DNA of 64,000 bases from Plantago ovata (Eukaryota; Streptophyta; Magnoliopsida; Lamiales; Plantaginaceae), in the NCBI GenBank assembly GCA_028274465.1, contig CM051456.1:6263545-6327544 (forward strand), read 5' to 3'. Shown in pieces: positions 23,892-34,800 of the stretch. A model generated the notes under the pieces. The model saw nothing but the letters and a program-made list of their open reading frames with translations, was not told where the DNA came from and did no database searches. Both the position numbers and the translations under genes were made by a program. The stretch's first letter is position 1; each line of letters begins with the position of its first letter.

Positions 23892-24676
23892 ATGGCATCA
23901 AACTTGAATCCAGTGTATGCATACACGGTGATATATGTGAAAGATGTGGCAAAGTCTGTAGCTTTTTACTCTAAAGCCTTCGGTTACAACGTCCGCCGTA
24001 ATGACAAGTCTCACAGGTACGTTATACATACGTGCGTACTATATCTTGATTGATGATCGATCGATTGATTCATATCTTATCTTGGGCGCGTGTAGTTAAT
24101 TTTCTTGATCATTATTAAAATCGATTGAATGGAGAATGTTTTAACTGTAACGATCTGTCGAATCGGTCCTAATTGTGTAATTAAATTGACGTATATGCAT
24201 ATGATGATATACTGAAAGGAACTCAATTTGTGTTGGGATTAAATTGTAGATGGGCTGAGCTAGAGAGCGGATCGACGACAATAGCGTTCACACCAGCGGA
24301 GCAACACGAGACGGAGGATTTAACCGGTCATGTTCATGTACCTGCGGACCAGAGGAACCCTATCGAGGTCTGCTTCGATTATGCAGATGTTGATGCTGCA
24401 TTCAAGGTATATATAGATAGATGGATGTATATTAATTTTTAGTTTTCTAACTAAATTTACTTTTGTGTACATTTCCATTAAGCCTATGTTGGTACGCATG
24501 GGCGCATGGTAATATGGCGCATGGTAATATGTTAATTGGGGCTATGGCAGAGAGCCGTGGAGAATGGGGCGGAGTCGGTGAGTAAGCCTGAGGAGAAGGA
24601 ATGGGGCCACAAAGTAGGTTACGTTCGAGATATTGATGGTCTTGTCATCAGGATTGGAAGCCATCTCCGTTCTTGA
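23892..24676 (+). CDS. DSI-1VOC: VOC/glyoxalase I-superfamily protein, desiccation-induced type
   Basis: Three exons, 23892-24016, 24250-24406 and 24551-24676, encode 135 aa with phases 2 and 0. One VOC domain fills the protein. It starts NPVYAYTVIYVKDVAKSVAF, has FYSKAFGY and WAELESGSTTIAF in the first half, and IEVCFDYADVDAAF and GYVRDIDGLVIRIGS in the second. Length and wording match the Arabidopsis At1g07645-type single-domain VOC protein (DSI-1VOC), reported as dehydration-induced. Glyoxalase I proper uses paired VOC domains with metal-binding H/E residues; this short form is assumed cytosolic and its substrate is unproven. The ABA-type promoter motifs upstream agree with the stress assignment. 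Confidence 0.88.
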
Positions 24677-26019
24677 TTTTGAAGATTAATCGATCCCCAG
24701 CTTAAAATTACAACTAGCTTGAAATACTTAATAAATAAAATAATGTCCTAGTAAATGTTAACGTGAACAAGTTCTTCTATTGTACTACTATATTTTGTTT
24801 GTATGTAATATTGTAATAATAATAATAGCTTGGTGCCAGGCTTACTTTTTCTTTTAACGCCTAAAGATAATTAGATATATTCATCAACAAATAGTAAACA
24901 ATAAAAAACAAAGAGGTGAAAAACCTCAAAACCGAGAAAACCTCGAAACCGAGACTTCAAATGAGAACCAATACAACCGAGATACGAAGCCCCATGGTGA
25001 ATATAGATATCACCAATCGTAGAGTTGTTAGAATATCAAATCACTAGCCAGTATCGATATATTTCCGATTTTCATCCTGGGAAATTATTTCAAATCAGGT
25101 TTAGGTTTATGAGTAAGGTTATTTTCTGAAAATAAATTCAGATTTTTCAAAAATGACGAGGATTTGTAAATATTTTATTACCATACTTGTTTTGTACTAC
25201 AAATTATTTACAGATTTTGCGTTCTCCCCACCTAGTATAAACGTCTCCGGCCGTTTTTTAAGTTTTTCTTTCAACTCCGACAGTCGCGGGTCTTCATTGA
25301 TCTCTAAACTTGCCCGCTCCTGCTACAAGTATTTGTTTCCTTTGGTACAGGCAGCGAGAAGGCTTGTGCTAAATTGAAAATTTAGCCCATAATAATAAAA
25401 TAATTACATAAAATACTTATTTTTTATTTTTAAATAATTGGACCTTTATAATTTATTAAATAAATTATTTAGAATATCGTAAATAGAAATGTTACGTAAC
25501 AGAATAATTTTTAATTAAATGCATTTTTTTTTATATTCATTCACGTTTGAATATGAGTTATGCTTCATCAAATTATTATTAATATAAACTAAAAAATTTA
25601 AAAATATTTATATTTTATTATATTAATGGACTAAAAATTAGAGGCCTCCGAAAATCCAAGTCCATATGCGGTCGACAAGCCCGCAGGCACGCCTGATTAT
25701 TAATTAATGACATTTGATTGAACCATTATATTGATGCTGTTTAAAACTTTAAATTGATTAATCCTATTTGAATTTCTTTCCACTAGAATGTATATGAACC
25801 TTATACAAGAGGTGAAAAAGATTTCAGTGTCTTTGAATTTTCCGAGGATGGGGATGTGTGGAAACTAGCAAGTCCAAGAATGTGGGTTCTGATGAGATTG
25901 CTAATATTGCAGGCTAAGAATAATTTTTTATTTTAAGAAAGTGTTCAAAGTTTAATGAAAAGCTAAGCTCACCACTATGTGATGAAATGTTTTTCACAGC
26001 GGAACAACACAACACAAAT
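24677..26019. other. Intergenic, no supported gene
   Basis: AT-rich DNA between the VOC gene and the tRNA. The open frame at 25153-25377 has no family resemblance. A short GC-richer patch near 25640-25700 looks like repeat debris. Confidence 0.45.
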
Positions 26020-26091
26020 GGTCCCATGGTCTAGCGGTTAGGACATTAGACTCTGAATCTAGTAACCCGAGTTCAAATCTCGGTGGGACCT
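26020..26091 (+). tRNA. trnQ-CUG: tRNA-Gln (anticodon CUG)
   Basis: A 72-nt cloverleaf without intron. The 7-bp acceptor stem is GGTCCCA paired with TGGGACC, and the discriminator is T. The anticodon stem TTAGA/TCTAG encloses loop CTCTGAA, giving CTG at positions 34-36 (reads CAG, glutamine). The T-arm GAGTTCAAATCTC contains a good B box, and TGGTCTAGCGGTTAGGA fits the A box. It is a nuclear tRNA transcribed by RNA polymerase III, and no decay is visible. A run of T near 26097-26101 may serve as terminator. Confidence 0.96.
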
Positions 26092-26277
26092 TAATTTGTT
26101 TTCCTTCTCACATTCTTATGAAATTGTAAATTTGAAAATTTTCCCTTTTATCCATAACAATGTTTGAACAGGTCAGACACTCAGACTCACAATAAATGTG
26201 TTAAACTCTAGTTCACCCTAGGTTCTCCTCCTCATTTTTATTGGCAAGCTAAATAGCTTCGAGTAAAATGTGTATAT

Positions 26278-26934
26278 TGTTGGAAAATATTGAAGAAAAC
26301 AATGAAGTAAATAATGTCTAGAGGGACATATTTACATAGAGACCATTTCTTAATTACGTGTTAATTGAGAAAAGTAGATATATAGTCGAAAGCTATGAAA
26401 TGAGAGCTTCGAATTGATATATTGTATGCCCAAAACGGACTTTGGATTAGTGAGGAAGAATTGCTCAAAGTTGGAAGCTTGAGTGGGTTTATCCCACATT
26501 GGAAAAATGCAAAAGGTTTCACTAGTATATAAGATAAGAGCTTACACTTAATATTCTAGTTGAATAGCTAGATGTCTCGAGAACTCTCTATGCGCGAGGG
26601 GGAGTGCAAATCCTAGCCAAATTTTTACACGATCTAGTGAACTTGTGTGCGCGAATGTCGGACTGGTTTGAACTAAAACCGCCCGGCTCGCGCGAGCTTC
26701 GTTTTGCAACCGGTCCAGTAGACCCTTCCAGAAAACTTTTCAGTTCAAGTTTTGTAACTGACAAGGAGTTACAGAGAATTTGTTGCTGCATTATTGCAGA
26801 TTTGATTTTGTAATCAAATCTAGCATTAGTGGCTAACAGTTGCAAATTTAAATCCGTTTCTGTTTGATTTAAATCCGTTTCTATTTCTGACTTTGTATTG
26901 GTATATCTTTGAATTAATAGTATTATCTCTAACA
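26278..26934 (+). mobile_element. Solo LTR of an LTR retrotransposon
   Basis: A 657-bp block starts TGTTGGAAAATATT and ends ATCTCTAACA, with TGTT...AACA ends. It is flanked by tatat at 26273-26277 and 26935-26939, a likely 5-bp target duplication although low in complexity. A TATA-like site (gtatataagataag) near 26526 fits an LTR promoter. No internal region or second LTR is present, as expected after LTR-LTR recombination. The superfamily cannot be read from the LTR alone. Confidence 0.7.
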
Positions 26935-26939
26935 TATAT

Positions 26940-27849
26940 ATATGCTAGATTATGTATAAATTAAGTTTTTTTTATAATACGATAATTCAAAGGTTAATTT
27001 AAACTAATAATATATTTGTAAAATTTATGTATATATTACTGTATATAAAATTTATGTATATACTACTGTATATACTTTATACTATTAATGCTATGCGCTT
27101 TTAGACACTCTTGCTTTCATTATTTTCCACATTATAACTCTTTTGTGCCTGCGCTCACTCCAATTGATCTTATACTACTAGTTCAAAGTATTTAATTGTC
27201 CTGAAATTCATTTATCAATATCAAAGCCCTTCGGTGAACATCTTTACGTAAATATTATTAACATATATATAACATTTTGGTTGAATTTAATGGTAAAATT
27301 AAATTAAATAAAGTGTAATGGAGTTATTAATCACCTCAAATAAAAATGTAATTAAGGCTTTATTTAATTCATCTGAAAAATCATTAATTTTTGTTCGGTT
27401 AATTTTGTTTAACAGTTTTTTATATTACAAATAAGTTCAGTTTTTTTCGCATGAAGTGAAAATAGGATAACTAAATTTCTATTGGAAGTTAAATTTATCT
27501 TAATTAAACTTAAAAGTACTAAAATTGTAAATCGTACTAAATCGCACTTTGAACCCAAAATTCTCTCTTTTATCTTTTGTTTTCTTCTTTGCCCTTTTGT
27601 CGCTCCAATAAATTTTCACTTACCTCTACGGCTCTACTACATGATCCTGACTTTCTTTCCAAGCCAAACTTTATATTCTTGGCAAACAAGCCAATATTCT
27701 TTGTTCAAGTATCAAACGTTATATTCTTGACAAATAAGTCAAGATTCTACTACTTATTTAAGTACCGAAACCACCTATTCCCTAACCTAACCCACGCACC
27801 AAAAATCAATCAATATTCTTTTTCTTTTGATTAGCTAGATACGACCATC
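26940..27849. other. Intergenic and promoter region of the first small-gene copy
   Basis: AT-rich DNA with no gene. The last few hundred bases, pyrimidine-rich after 27560, should include the promoter and 5' leader of the gene starting at 27850. The repeated phrase ttatattcttg.caa.caagtcaa near 27670-27745 is a short local duplication. Confidence 0.45.
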
Positions 27850-28353
27850 ATGGCTGCCGTCGACAATAACGCTCCTACTGAAGTCGAGAGTTCTTGCCGG
27901 AAGGTGCCCCGTGACGAGAATGCAGGTTTTATGGGAAACTTGAAGATCCGGTACAATGACTTTACGAATGCGTCCATGAAAGAGCACAAAGAATGTTTCT
28001 ATGAGCATATGCGTCACAGGATGTACCAGACAAAGGACTGCTGGAATAATACTAGAGATACTATGGAGCACAAAGTCTATAAATCATGGAATAAGGTACA
28101 TTATTACTTTGTTGTTCACTGTCTTAATTATGATCATTTAATTAAAAATAAATAAAAAATTAGAGATCTTGTTGAACAAGAAACAATAATTCGTTTTAAT
28201 TTTTGATCGCATGTATATCTAATTGAAAATTTATGATGGATTTGTGAATTTGATTAAATGCTATTATTCTTGAAGATCTTTGGTGGAGAATCTGGAGTTA
28301 CTAATGAAGGTGAAAACTCAGCCACAGCTCTTCAACCATCACCAAGGAACTAG
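27850..28353 (+). CDS. Small uncharacterised plant protein, tandem copy 1 (intact)
   Basis: Two exons, 27850-28095 and 28276-28353, encode 107 aa. The intron is GT-AG with phase 0. The protein starts MAAVDNNAPTEVESSCRKV and contains FMGNLKIRYNDFTNASMKEH and CFYEHMRHRMY. It ends with a polar tail, IFGGESGVTNEGEN...PSPRN. No signal peptide or membrane segment is evident; three to four cysteines and several histidines are present. I recall a plant-only family with a similar SMDEH-x-CF core annotated as uncharacterised, and I do not assign a function. The second copy begins 1.87 kb downstream and differs at only about four bases in exon 1, so the duplication is very recent. Confidence 0.75.
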
Positions 28354-29040
28354 AGAACTTTTAAGTTACAAGTTTTGTTATTTTCGCAATTTTTTCTTTC
28401 TCTAGTGAGGAGTGAGGACCGAAATTGAACCATGCAACCTTTTATATTTTATTTCATATAAAAGTTAGTAATATATAAATTTATTTCGTTTTCCCTTTAT
28501 ATCAATTTAGTTATTCCAATGTATTTTAACTTGACAATGTAGCACGAATAAAAGTTGTGCTTAACTGTAAACGTTTTAGCATAGTGCCTTGGATGAAATC
28601 TGCACGAGTTTAATTGTTCTTGGATTGCTTAAATTTTTATATGATGAACAAGTGTAAAGTATGTTTTTTGCATTGGATCGTCATGCAAGATTTTGAACTT
28701 TCAACTTTTAGTAAAATTTCTCTTTTGAAATTCCATGCTAAACACACTGTAAAAATCAAACATTGTAATTTGAGGAGATATGAGAGGTATGTAGAGCCAA
28801 ACCTCAACCCCATATCATTTTTTTTCTTTTAAACAGCAAAAAAGCCAAAAAAAAAATAAAAATTCATTAAACCCAAAATAGTATTACAAGACTAAGAGGG
28901 GTAGGGTATACCCGAATCATGACACAAGTTGTGTCACTAAGATCCTAGTATCCTACTACATAAGATTTATATAGACTAACATAATAAATAAAAAAAATTC
29001 AGAATATGAAGTATCTTACAACAACTTAAAATTCTATTCT
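28354..29040. other. Intergenic between the tandem copies
   Basis: The 3' flank of copy 1 and AT-rich sequence; no gene recognised. The open frame at 28614-28832 has no supporting features. Confidence 0.45.
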
Positions 29041-29275
29041 ATAATTGACCGTGGCGATTGGCCATACTTTGGAATTTCTCAATGATAGCTTCATTCACTA
29101 CACCATTGAATACATCTTTTTCAGGATAAACCACTAAATTATCATTCATCCATTCTTCGCCCATTCAGTTGCGCAACCTATTCGTTATAATGTTCATAGC
29201 AGAGAAAACTCTTTCCACCGAAGTAGTTACAACCGGTAAAATTAATGCTAACTTTATAAGCGGGTAAACGATATA
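29041..29275 (-). mobile_element. hAT transposase C-terminal fragment (ZMYM1/TTF-like)
   Basis: The minus strand reads LIKLALILPVVTTSVERVFS, then AMNIITNRLRN, a stop, then MGEEWMNDNLVVYPEKDVF and a tail ending ANRHGQL before a stop. This is the dimerisation (hATC) end common in plant hAT transposases annotated as zinc finger MYM-type protein 1-like. The stop falls where the family usually has an arginine (CGA to TGA), so the fragment is dead. Upstream domains are not recognisable. It sits between the two tandem small genes. Confidence 0.85.
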
Positions 29276-29717
29276 TAAACCAATGGATAAGCGGTAAGCC
29301 CTATCTCTTCTTGATTTCTTGATTCATAAAGTGACAAAAACAAATAAATAATCCATGTCTCTATCATCACCACACCACGTGACCCTCTCAGTCTCTCTTC
29401 CAATTCACTCATTCCCCTATGTTAGTCAAAGTAAGTCGCATCCTAATTCCTTTTTCTTTACTGCAAACCCAGCCAACTACTTCCTCCATTTTATCAATAA
29501 CTTCCTAAGGGAACTATTCATCGCGACCTTTGACCACGTATAACTTTTAAATTAAACTGTATCAATAACATTCTACAAGGAGTACTATTTATTCCAAGTA
29601 CCGAAACAACCTATTCACTAACAACACACCAAAATCAATCCCCCTCTCTCTCCTAATCGCATCGTTAATATTTTAACTTCTTTTTCTTCCTTTGATCAAA
29701 TAATCTAAACAATCATC
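29276..29717. other. Promoter region of the second small-gene copy
   Basis: No gene was found. The sequence differs from the flank of copy 1 except close to the start codon, so the promoters of the two copies are probably not equivalent. The last 100 bases are pyrimidine-rich leader-like sequence. Confidence 0.4.
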
Positions 29718-30220
29718 ATGGCTGCCGTCGACAATAACGCTCCTACTGAAGTCGCGAGTTCTTGCCGGAAGGTGCCCCGTGACGAGAATGCAGGTTTTAT
29801 GGGAAACTTGAAGATCCGGTACAATGACTTTACGAATGCGTCCATGAAAGAGCACGAAGAATGTTTCTATGAGCATATGCGTCACAGGATGTACCAGACA
29901 ACTGACTGCTGGAATAATACTAGAGATACTATGGAGCACAAAGTCTATAAATCATGGAATAAGGTACATTATTACTTTGTTGTTCACTGTCTTAATTATG
30001 ATTTAATTTAAAAAAATAAAAAATTAGAGATCTTGTTGAACAAGAAATAATAACTCGTTTTAGTTTTTGATCGTATGTATATCTAATTCGAAATTCATGA
30101 TGGATTTGTGAATTTGATTAAATATTGCCATTATTCTTGCAGATCTTTGGTGGAGAATCTGGAGTTATGATGAGACCTCGAGTTCGCCATCTCTTTATTT
30201 GCTTTCCTAGATTAGATTAA
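29718..30220 (+). CDS. Small uncharacterised plant protein, tandem copy 2, with an LTR-derived C-terminus
   Basis: Exon 1 (29718-29963) is almost identical to that of copy 1. Exon 2 starts at 30143 with a good acceptor (ttcttgcag) and encodes IFGGESGV. At 30168 a copia-type LTR begins. Reading continues in frame into the LTR for 17 codons (MMRPRVRHLFICFPRLD) and stops at 30218-30220. The predicted chimera is again 107 aa, by chance the same length as copy 1. The native polar tail (TNEGEN...PSPRN) is replaced by a basic, hydrophobic one. Whether it is expressed is unknown: the native 3' untranslated region and polyadenylation site are cut off, and the LTR could supply them. Confidence 0.6.
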
Positions 30221-31404
30221 CGTAGTTATTTACGTTTATGTCCTTTATTTTCCAGAACATTCTTAGGGTTAGGGTTAGATGAGATATTCTCTAGAATATT
30301 TTATTAGTGGGCTAAGCCCGTTTTCTTAGCGAGCTAGGCCTGTTAACTTTTCCCTATAAATACTCTGTAACACATTCATTATTTTCATAGTTCAATACAG
30401 TAGAGTTCAGTTCAGTCTTGTGCTGAGTGAATGAATCGTAGCTAGTGAGTTACGATATTAGACCGTGCAGCTCGGGGAGTAGGCGACACTAGACCTTGAG
30501 GTCGGGGAGGTAACCGCGCATTCAACCTGCGGTAGGGGCAATAATCGAAGGGAAGGCGAACCCGCGCCATCGCCAGGAGGAGGCGCCCACCAGGGGGCTA
30601 GTCCGTCCTAATGCTTCCGCGGTATTAGGTGAGCCATCATAATGCGGCCACGCCAGGTTATTGCTATTCTATAGTAGGCCTTAGTGGTATTATGTGTCTA
30701 ATTGCGATTATTATTCGTTTATCTGTTGTGGATATGAGGGGTAAATATGAGATCCCTAGTTCTTTTAGCATTCCTGATGCTGTCAGAATTGAGGTTCCAT
30801 CAGCTTGGTATCAGAGCCAAGTTGTTCCATATATAGGATTTATTAATTCTATATATATCGGCGACTTAGCTTCTGCAAGAGCACAAACTCTGACAACAAA
30901 GAAAATCTGAGACTTCTAGTAAAGGTGGTGGCAGCGCCCGTAGATCAAGGAGGAAGAACTTTTGAGCAAGGAATAATCTCTTTAGATTCTGTATTCCGAG
31001 GAAGTTATTTCAAATTGATCGAAACCCTAGCTTTTGAAGACATGGATTTTCAAGGTATCGAAGGTGAAAGCAAGAAGAAGGACCGGGTTGTTATGCAAAC
31101 CGGTGGCGACCAACACGGCCAGAACCACGAAGGGTTCCGCCTTCCGGACGACAGCGGCAGGCGGGGCCTGCAGTCGCGGGCCGTGATTCGCAGCAACCTG
31201 CTGCAATTCGCGCCTAAGGCGCGCGGTCGACGGAGAAGGGAGGGAGAAGAAGAGAAGAAAGAGGGGAGAAGAGAGAAAGAAGAAAGAAGAGGAGAAGAGA
31301 GGGCGGCAGCGGAAATCGTCGGAACAGGGGTCGACGAACGGAGGCCGAACGGAAGAAGAAAAGGAGAGGAGAAAGAAGGACTCACCGTGACTAAGTCATC
31401 CTAA
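30168..31404 (+). mobile_element. Ty1/copia fragment: 5' LTR, primer-binding site and leader
   Basis: An LTR of 635 bp (30168-30802) starts TGATGAGACCTCG and ends TTCCATCA. A TATA-like box (ccctataaatactc) lies near 30352-30363. TGGTATCAGAGCC at 30806-30818 is the initiator-tRNA-Met primer-binding site typical of Ty1/copia. A leader follows, then GC-rich, purine-rich sequence to about 31400. No gag-pol body and no second LTR are present in the window, so the element is broken and incomplete. Its left end lies inside exon 2 of the second small gene. Confidence 0.85.
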
Positions 31405-31802
31405 TATAATTTTAAAAATTATTTTTTCGCAACAAGTTATTATTAATTTGAGGTCAAATAAGATATTGAAAATTAAAATAAAAATTAAAGTGGAAAATTT
31501 TATAAAGTTCTCGAAATTAATATTTTAGGGTGGAATATTATGCACGAATAATACTTGAAGGAATATTGTGTCAAATACTAATAATATCTCAGGGTAAAGT
31601 GCAGGGAATGGGTGAAATGCACAAATCAATTAATTGATTTTTCGACTTAAAATATACTCCGTAGAGATCTTCCCTGAAGAAGAAGATTGTTAAATTTATG
31701 ATGATTTAATTCCGTTAATAATAAGGGTCAATGCAATCAAATTGAATTATCATTAACTCACACTCACTGGGCTCTACTCTCTAATCTACGACATAACATA
31801 CC
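31405..31802. other. Promoter region of the PYROXD2-like gene
   Basis: AT-rich DNA between the copia fragment and the ATG at 31803. It must contain the promoter and 5' leader; no TATA box stands out. Confidence 0.4.
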
Positions 31803-34800
31803 ATGTGGCGACGGTTCGGCCGGCAGTTCAGCTCTTCCGCCGCGGCGAATAAGAAATATGACGCGATCGTCATCGGCGGCGGCCACAATGGCCTCACCGC
31901 TGCCGCCTACCTCTCTCGCTCCGGCCTCTCAGTCGCCGTCCTCGAGCGCCGCCACATTATAGGCGGCGCCGCCGTAACCGAGGAAGTTATACCTGGCTTC
32001 AAGTTCTCCCGCTGTAGCTACCTCCAGAGCCTCCTCCGTCCGGCTGTTATCAAGTACACACATCACTGTTAACTCTTACTAGTAGTATAAATTCGTGTGA
32101 GTTGTAACTGTTTGGTGATGCCAGAGTAATTTCAGTTCTGATTGGTTAATTGATTGAATATTGTGTTGCTGATTGGTGAAAATGTTAGGGAGTTGGAGTT
32201 GGCTAGGCATGGTTTGAAGTTGCTGAAGAGGACTCCAGCAACTTCATTTACTCCCTGTGCTGATGGGCGTTACCTTATGCTTGGAGCTGATAAGGAGCTC
32301 AACTATTCTCAGATTGCTAAGTTCTCTGTTCGCGATGCCGAAGCTTACCCCAGGTAGATGATGGATACATATGCACCTATGACCTATGCACTATTCCAAT
32401 ATAGATAACCTGTTGTTACAACTATTACTGTACTTTTTCATATGTGTAGAGTAACAATATGCATGACTTTTATGATAGTACCAAGAAAGGGGGATTTATA
32501 GTTGGCCTCAAATGATGTTAATTTGAGTCAAACAGTACTAAAATAAAATGTGTGATACATCTTAAGTATTGAGTATTAATGGAATGCATGGATGCGGTTT
32601 GTAGGTATGAGAATCTTTTGGAGAGCTTCTGTAAATTTATGGATCCTCTCCTGGATTCGTGTCCGCCTGAGAAACTGCCCGAAAGTTTATCTTCTATCAC
32701 GCGTATGAAAGATAATTTACACAAGTCGGTCTTCTGGGCCCAATTTCTGCAACGAGCCGTTGCCATGGGGCAAAAGGAGCTAGTGTAAGTGTGTCACTTC
32801 AGAGTTGATTTATCTCATTGTATGTTGCTGCTGGTTGAGAAAGAGATGCTACATAAGTTTCTACTTTCGTGCGTCTGCAGTTGACTTCTACTGAATAGCA
32901 AACTTATTCAGCTAATATACTTTTTATGGTTTCAGGGATTCTATAGACCTTTTACTGGCTCCAGCATCAAAGGTTTTAAACAACTGGTTCGAGGTAAAGA
33001 AAATAGAAACTATCTTTACAGTGCTCTGGCTATTCACTGTGAGTTGTAATGTGTATGAATGGATATATCTTCCAGACTGACATTCTTTACTTCATAATTT
33101 CAGTCTGATGTCCTGAAGGCAACACTTGGTACAGATGCTGTTATAGGATCCACGGTAAGATTTGTCTTTGATCTGGAGGTCGCAATTGATTATCATTCAT
33201 GATGATAATTCTAGCTTATACTTCATCAAGTATTTCTGTATGTTCACTCTTCTAGCCTAATGCATGAACTAAGAGAGTATGGCCCTCAAGCTAGTATACT
33301 ACTTTGTTGATTATTACCATATTCCCGTATTATGAGCTCATAAAACTGGATTTTGACTACTGTTTTTGATTTTGTTATTAATGGTTTCCATTTTCTCATA
33401 TATATTAGGGTAGTGTCACTACTCCTGGCAGCGGGTATGTTTTGCTACATCATGTGATGGGAGAAACTGACGGTGATCGGGGAATTTGGTCGTGAGTATC
33501 TCTTTAATGATTTGTCAAGGCCATTGAAAAGTGCTTGTAATTATTCCATGTAAATGAGCCTTGCCTTTTCCTTTTTCTCATTCCCTCTATTATGTTAAGA
33601 TTTCAGACACTAAGCAGATGATCCTAAGAATTGGAAACTTTTTCAGCCTTTGAAAGATTGAATATCCATGCCAATCAGTATTTTTTATGATCATTTCTGA
33701 AGCACTTATCAAGAATAATCTGCAGCCCGTTTCGGTTCTTAAATCCTGCAATTTTCAGGTACGTTGAAGGTGGGATGGGCTCTGTGTCTTCAGCCATTAG
33801 TAATGCTGCTAGAGAAGCTGGTGCTACCATATTGACAGAAGCAGAAGTAAGTTTGCTACATTTGTTCTGTACAATATTTGTATGTACTATAACCCAGATG
33901 ACTGTTTTATTCACCTTGTTTTATTGTTTTCGAATTTCACTTGTATTAAGTACTTTTTTACTAGATAGTGAATTTTTAGGGAGGAATCTCATGGAAAAGT
34001 TCTATTCCTATCTGTGCAAAATTGTGATTTTCTGTTCCGAAACCCATTCTATGGCTCAATGAATAACTTAAGGCACTTCTGCAGGTCCAAATTTGGTAAT
34101 TCACGTAACACATGGGATTGTGTTTCTACGCTTACATGTAAATCTTCTGAACTTTGGCAATTGATTAGGAACTAGTTCGTCTGAAGCACAGTTTTCTACC
34201 TTGAATTGATATAAAATAGTCGGAGTGTCTGATAGTACTCTCTTGTATGATGGCTCCCCCCCCCCCCCCCTTTAATCATATAATGCTCCTTCTATGGGGT
34301 TCAGTTTTCACGATAGCAGGGGCTCATGTCTGCAGTAATTACTAACCTTCATTTCTTGGCTAACTATACTATTCTAGACTGGGAAATGGAAAATAAAGAT
34401 ATCAATTTCTGAAATGAGTCAGTTCACATACATTTGTCTTTAGCTTGTTCATTGTCTTACTATATAGTACTATGTTGCTGTCCTTTTAAAGTCAAAATTG
34501 CCATATGTTAAAGTAATTTTTTATTTTGTTTGTAGGTGTCAAACCTAAAGATTGACGACTCAGGCAGAGTGTGTGGGGTTAGTTTCCAAATAAGCTTCTT
34601 AATTAACTGTTTAGAAGCCAAAAAGCATGCTAATTGATAGTTGGTTTTGGTTTCTGGACTGAATTGTTTAGGTGTTGTTGGCTGATGGTACTGAGATGCA
34701 TTCTTCTGTTGTTCTGTCTAATGCGACCCCATACAGAACATTCATGGTGAAGAATTCTTATATTTCATCATTTCATAATGTTGAAACATCTATTAGATGT

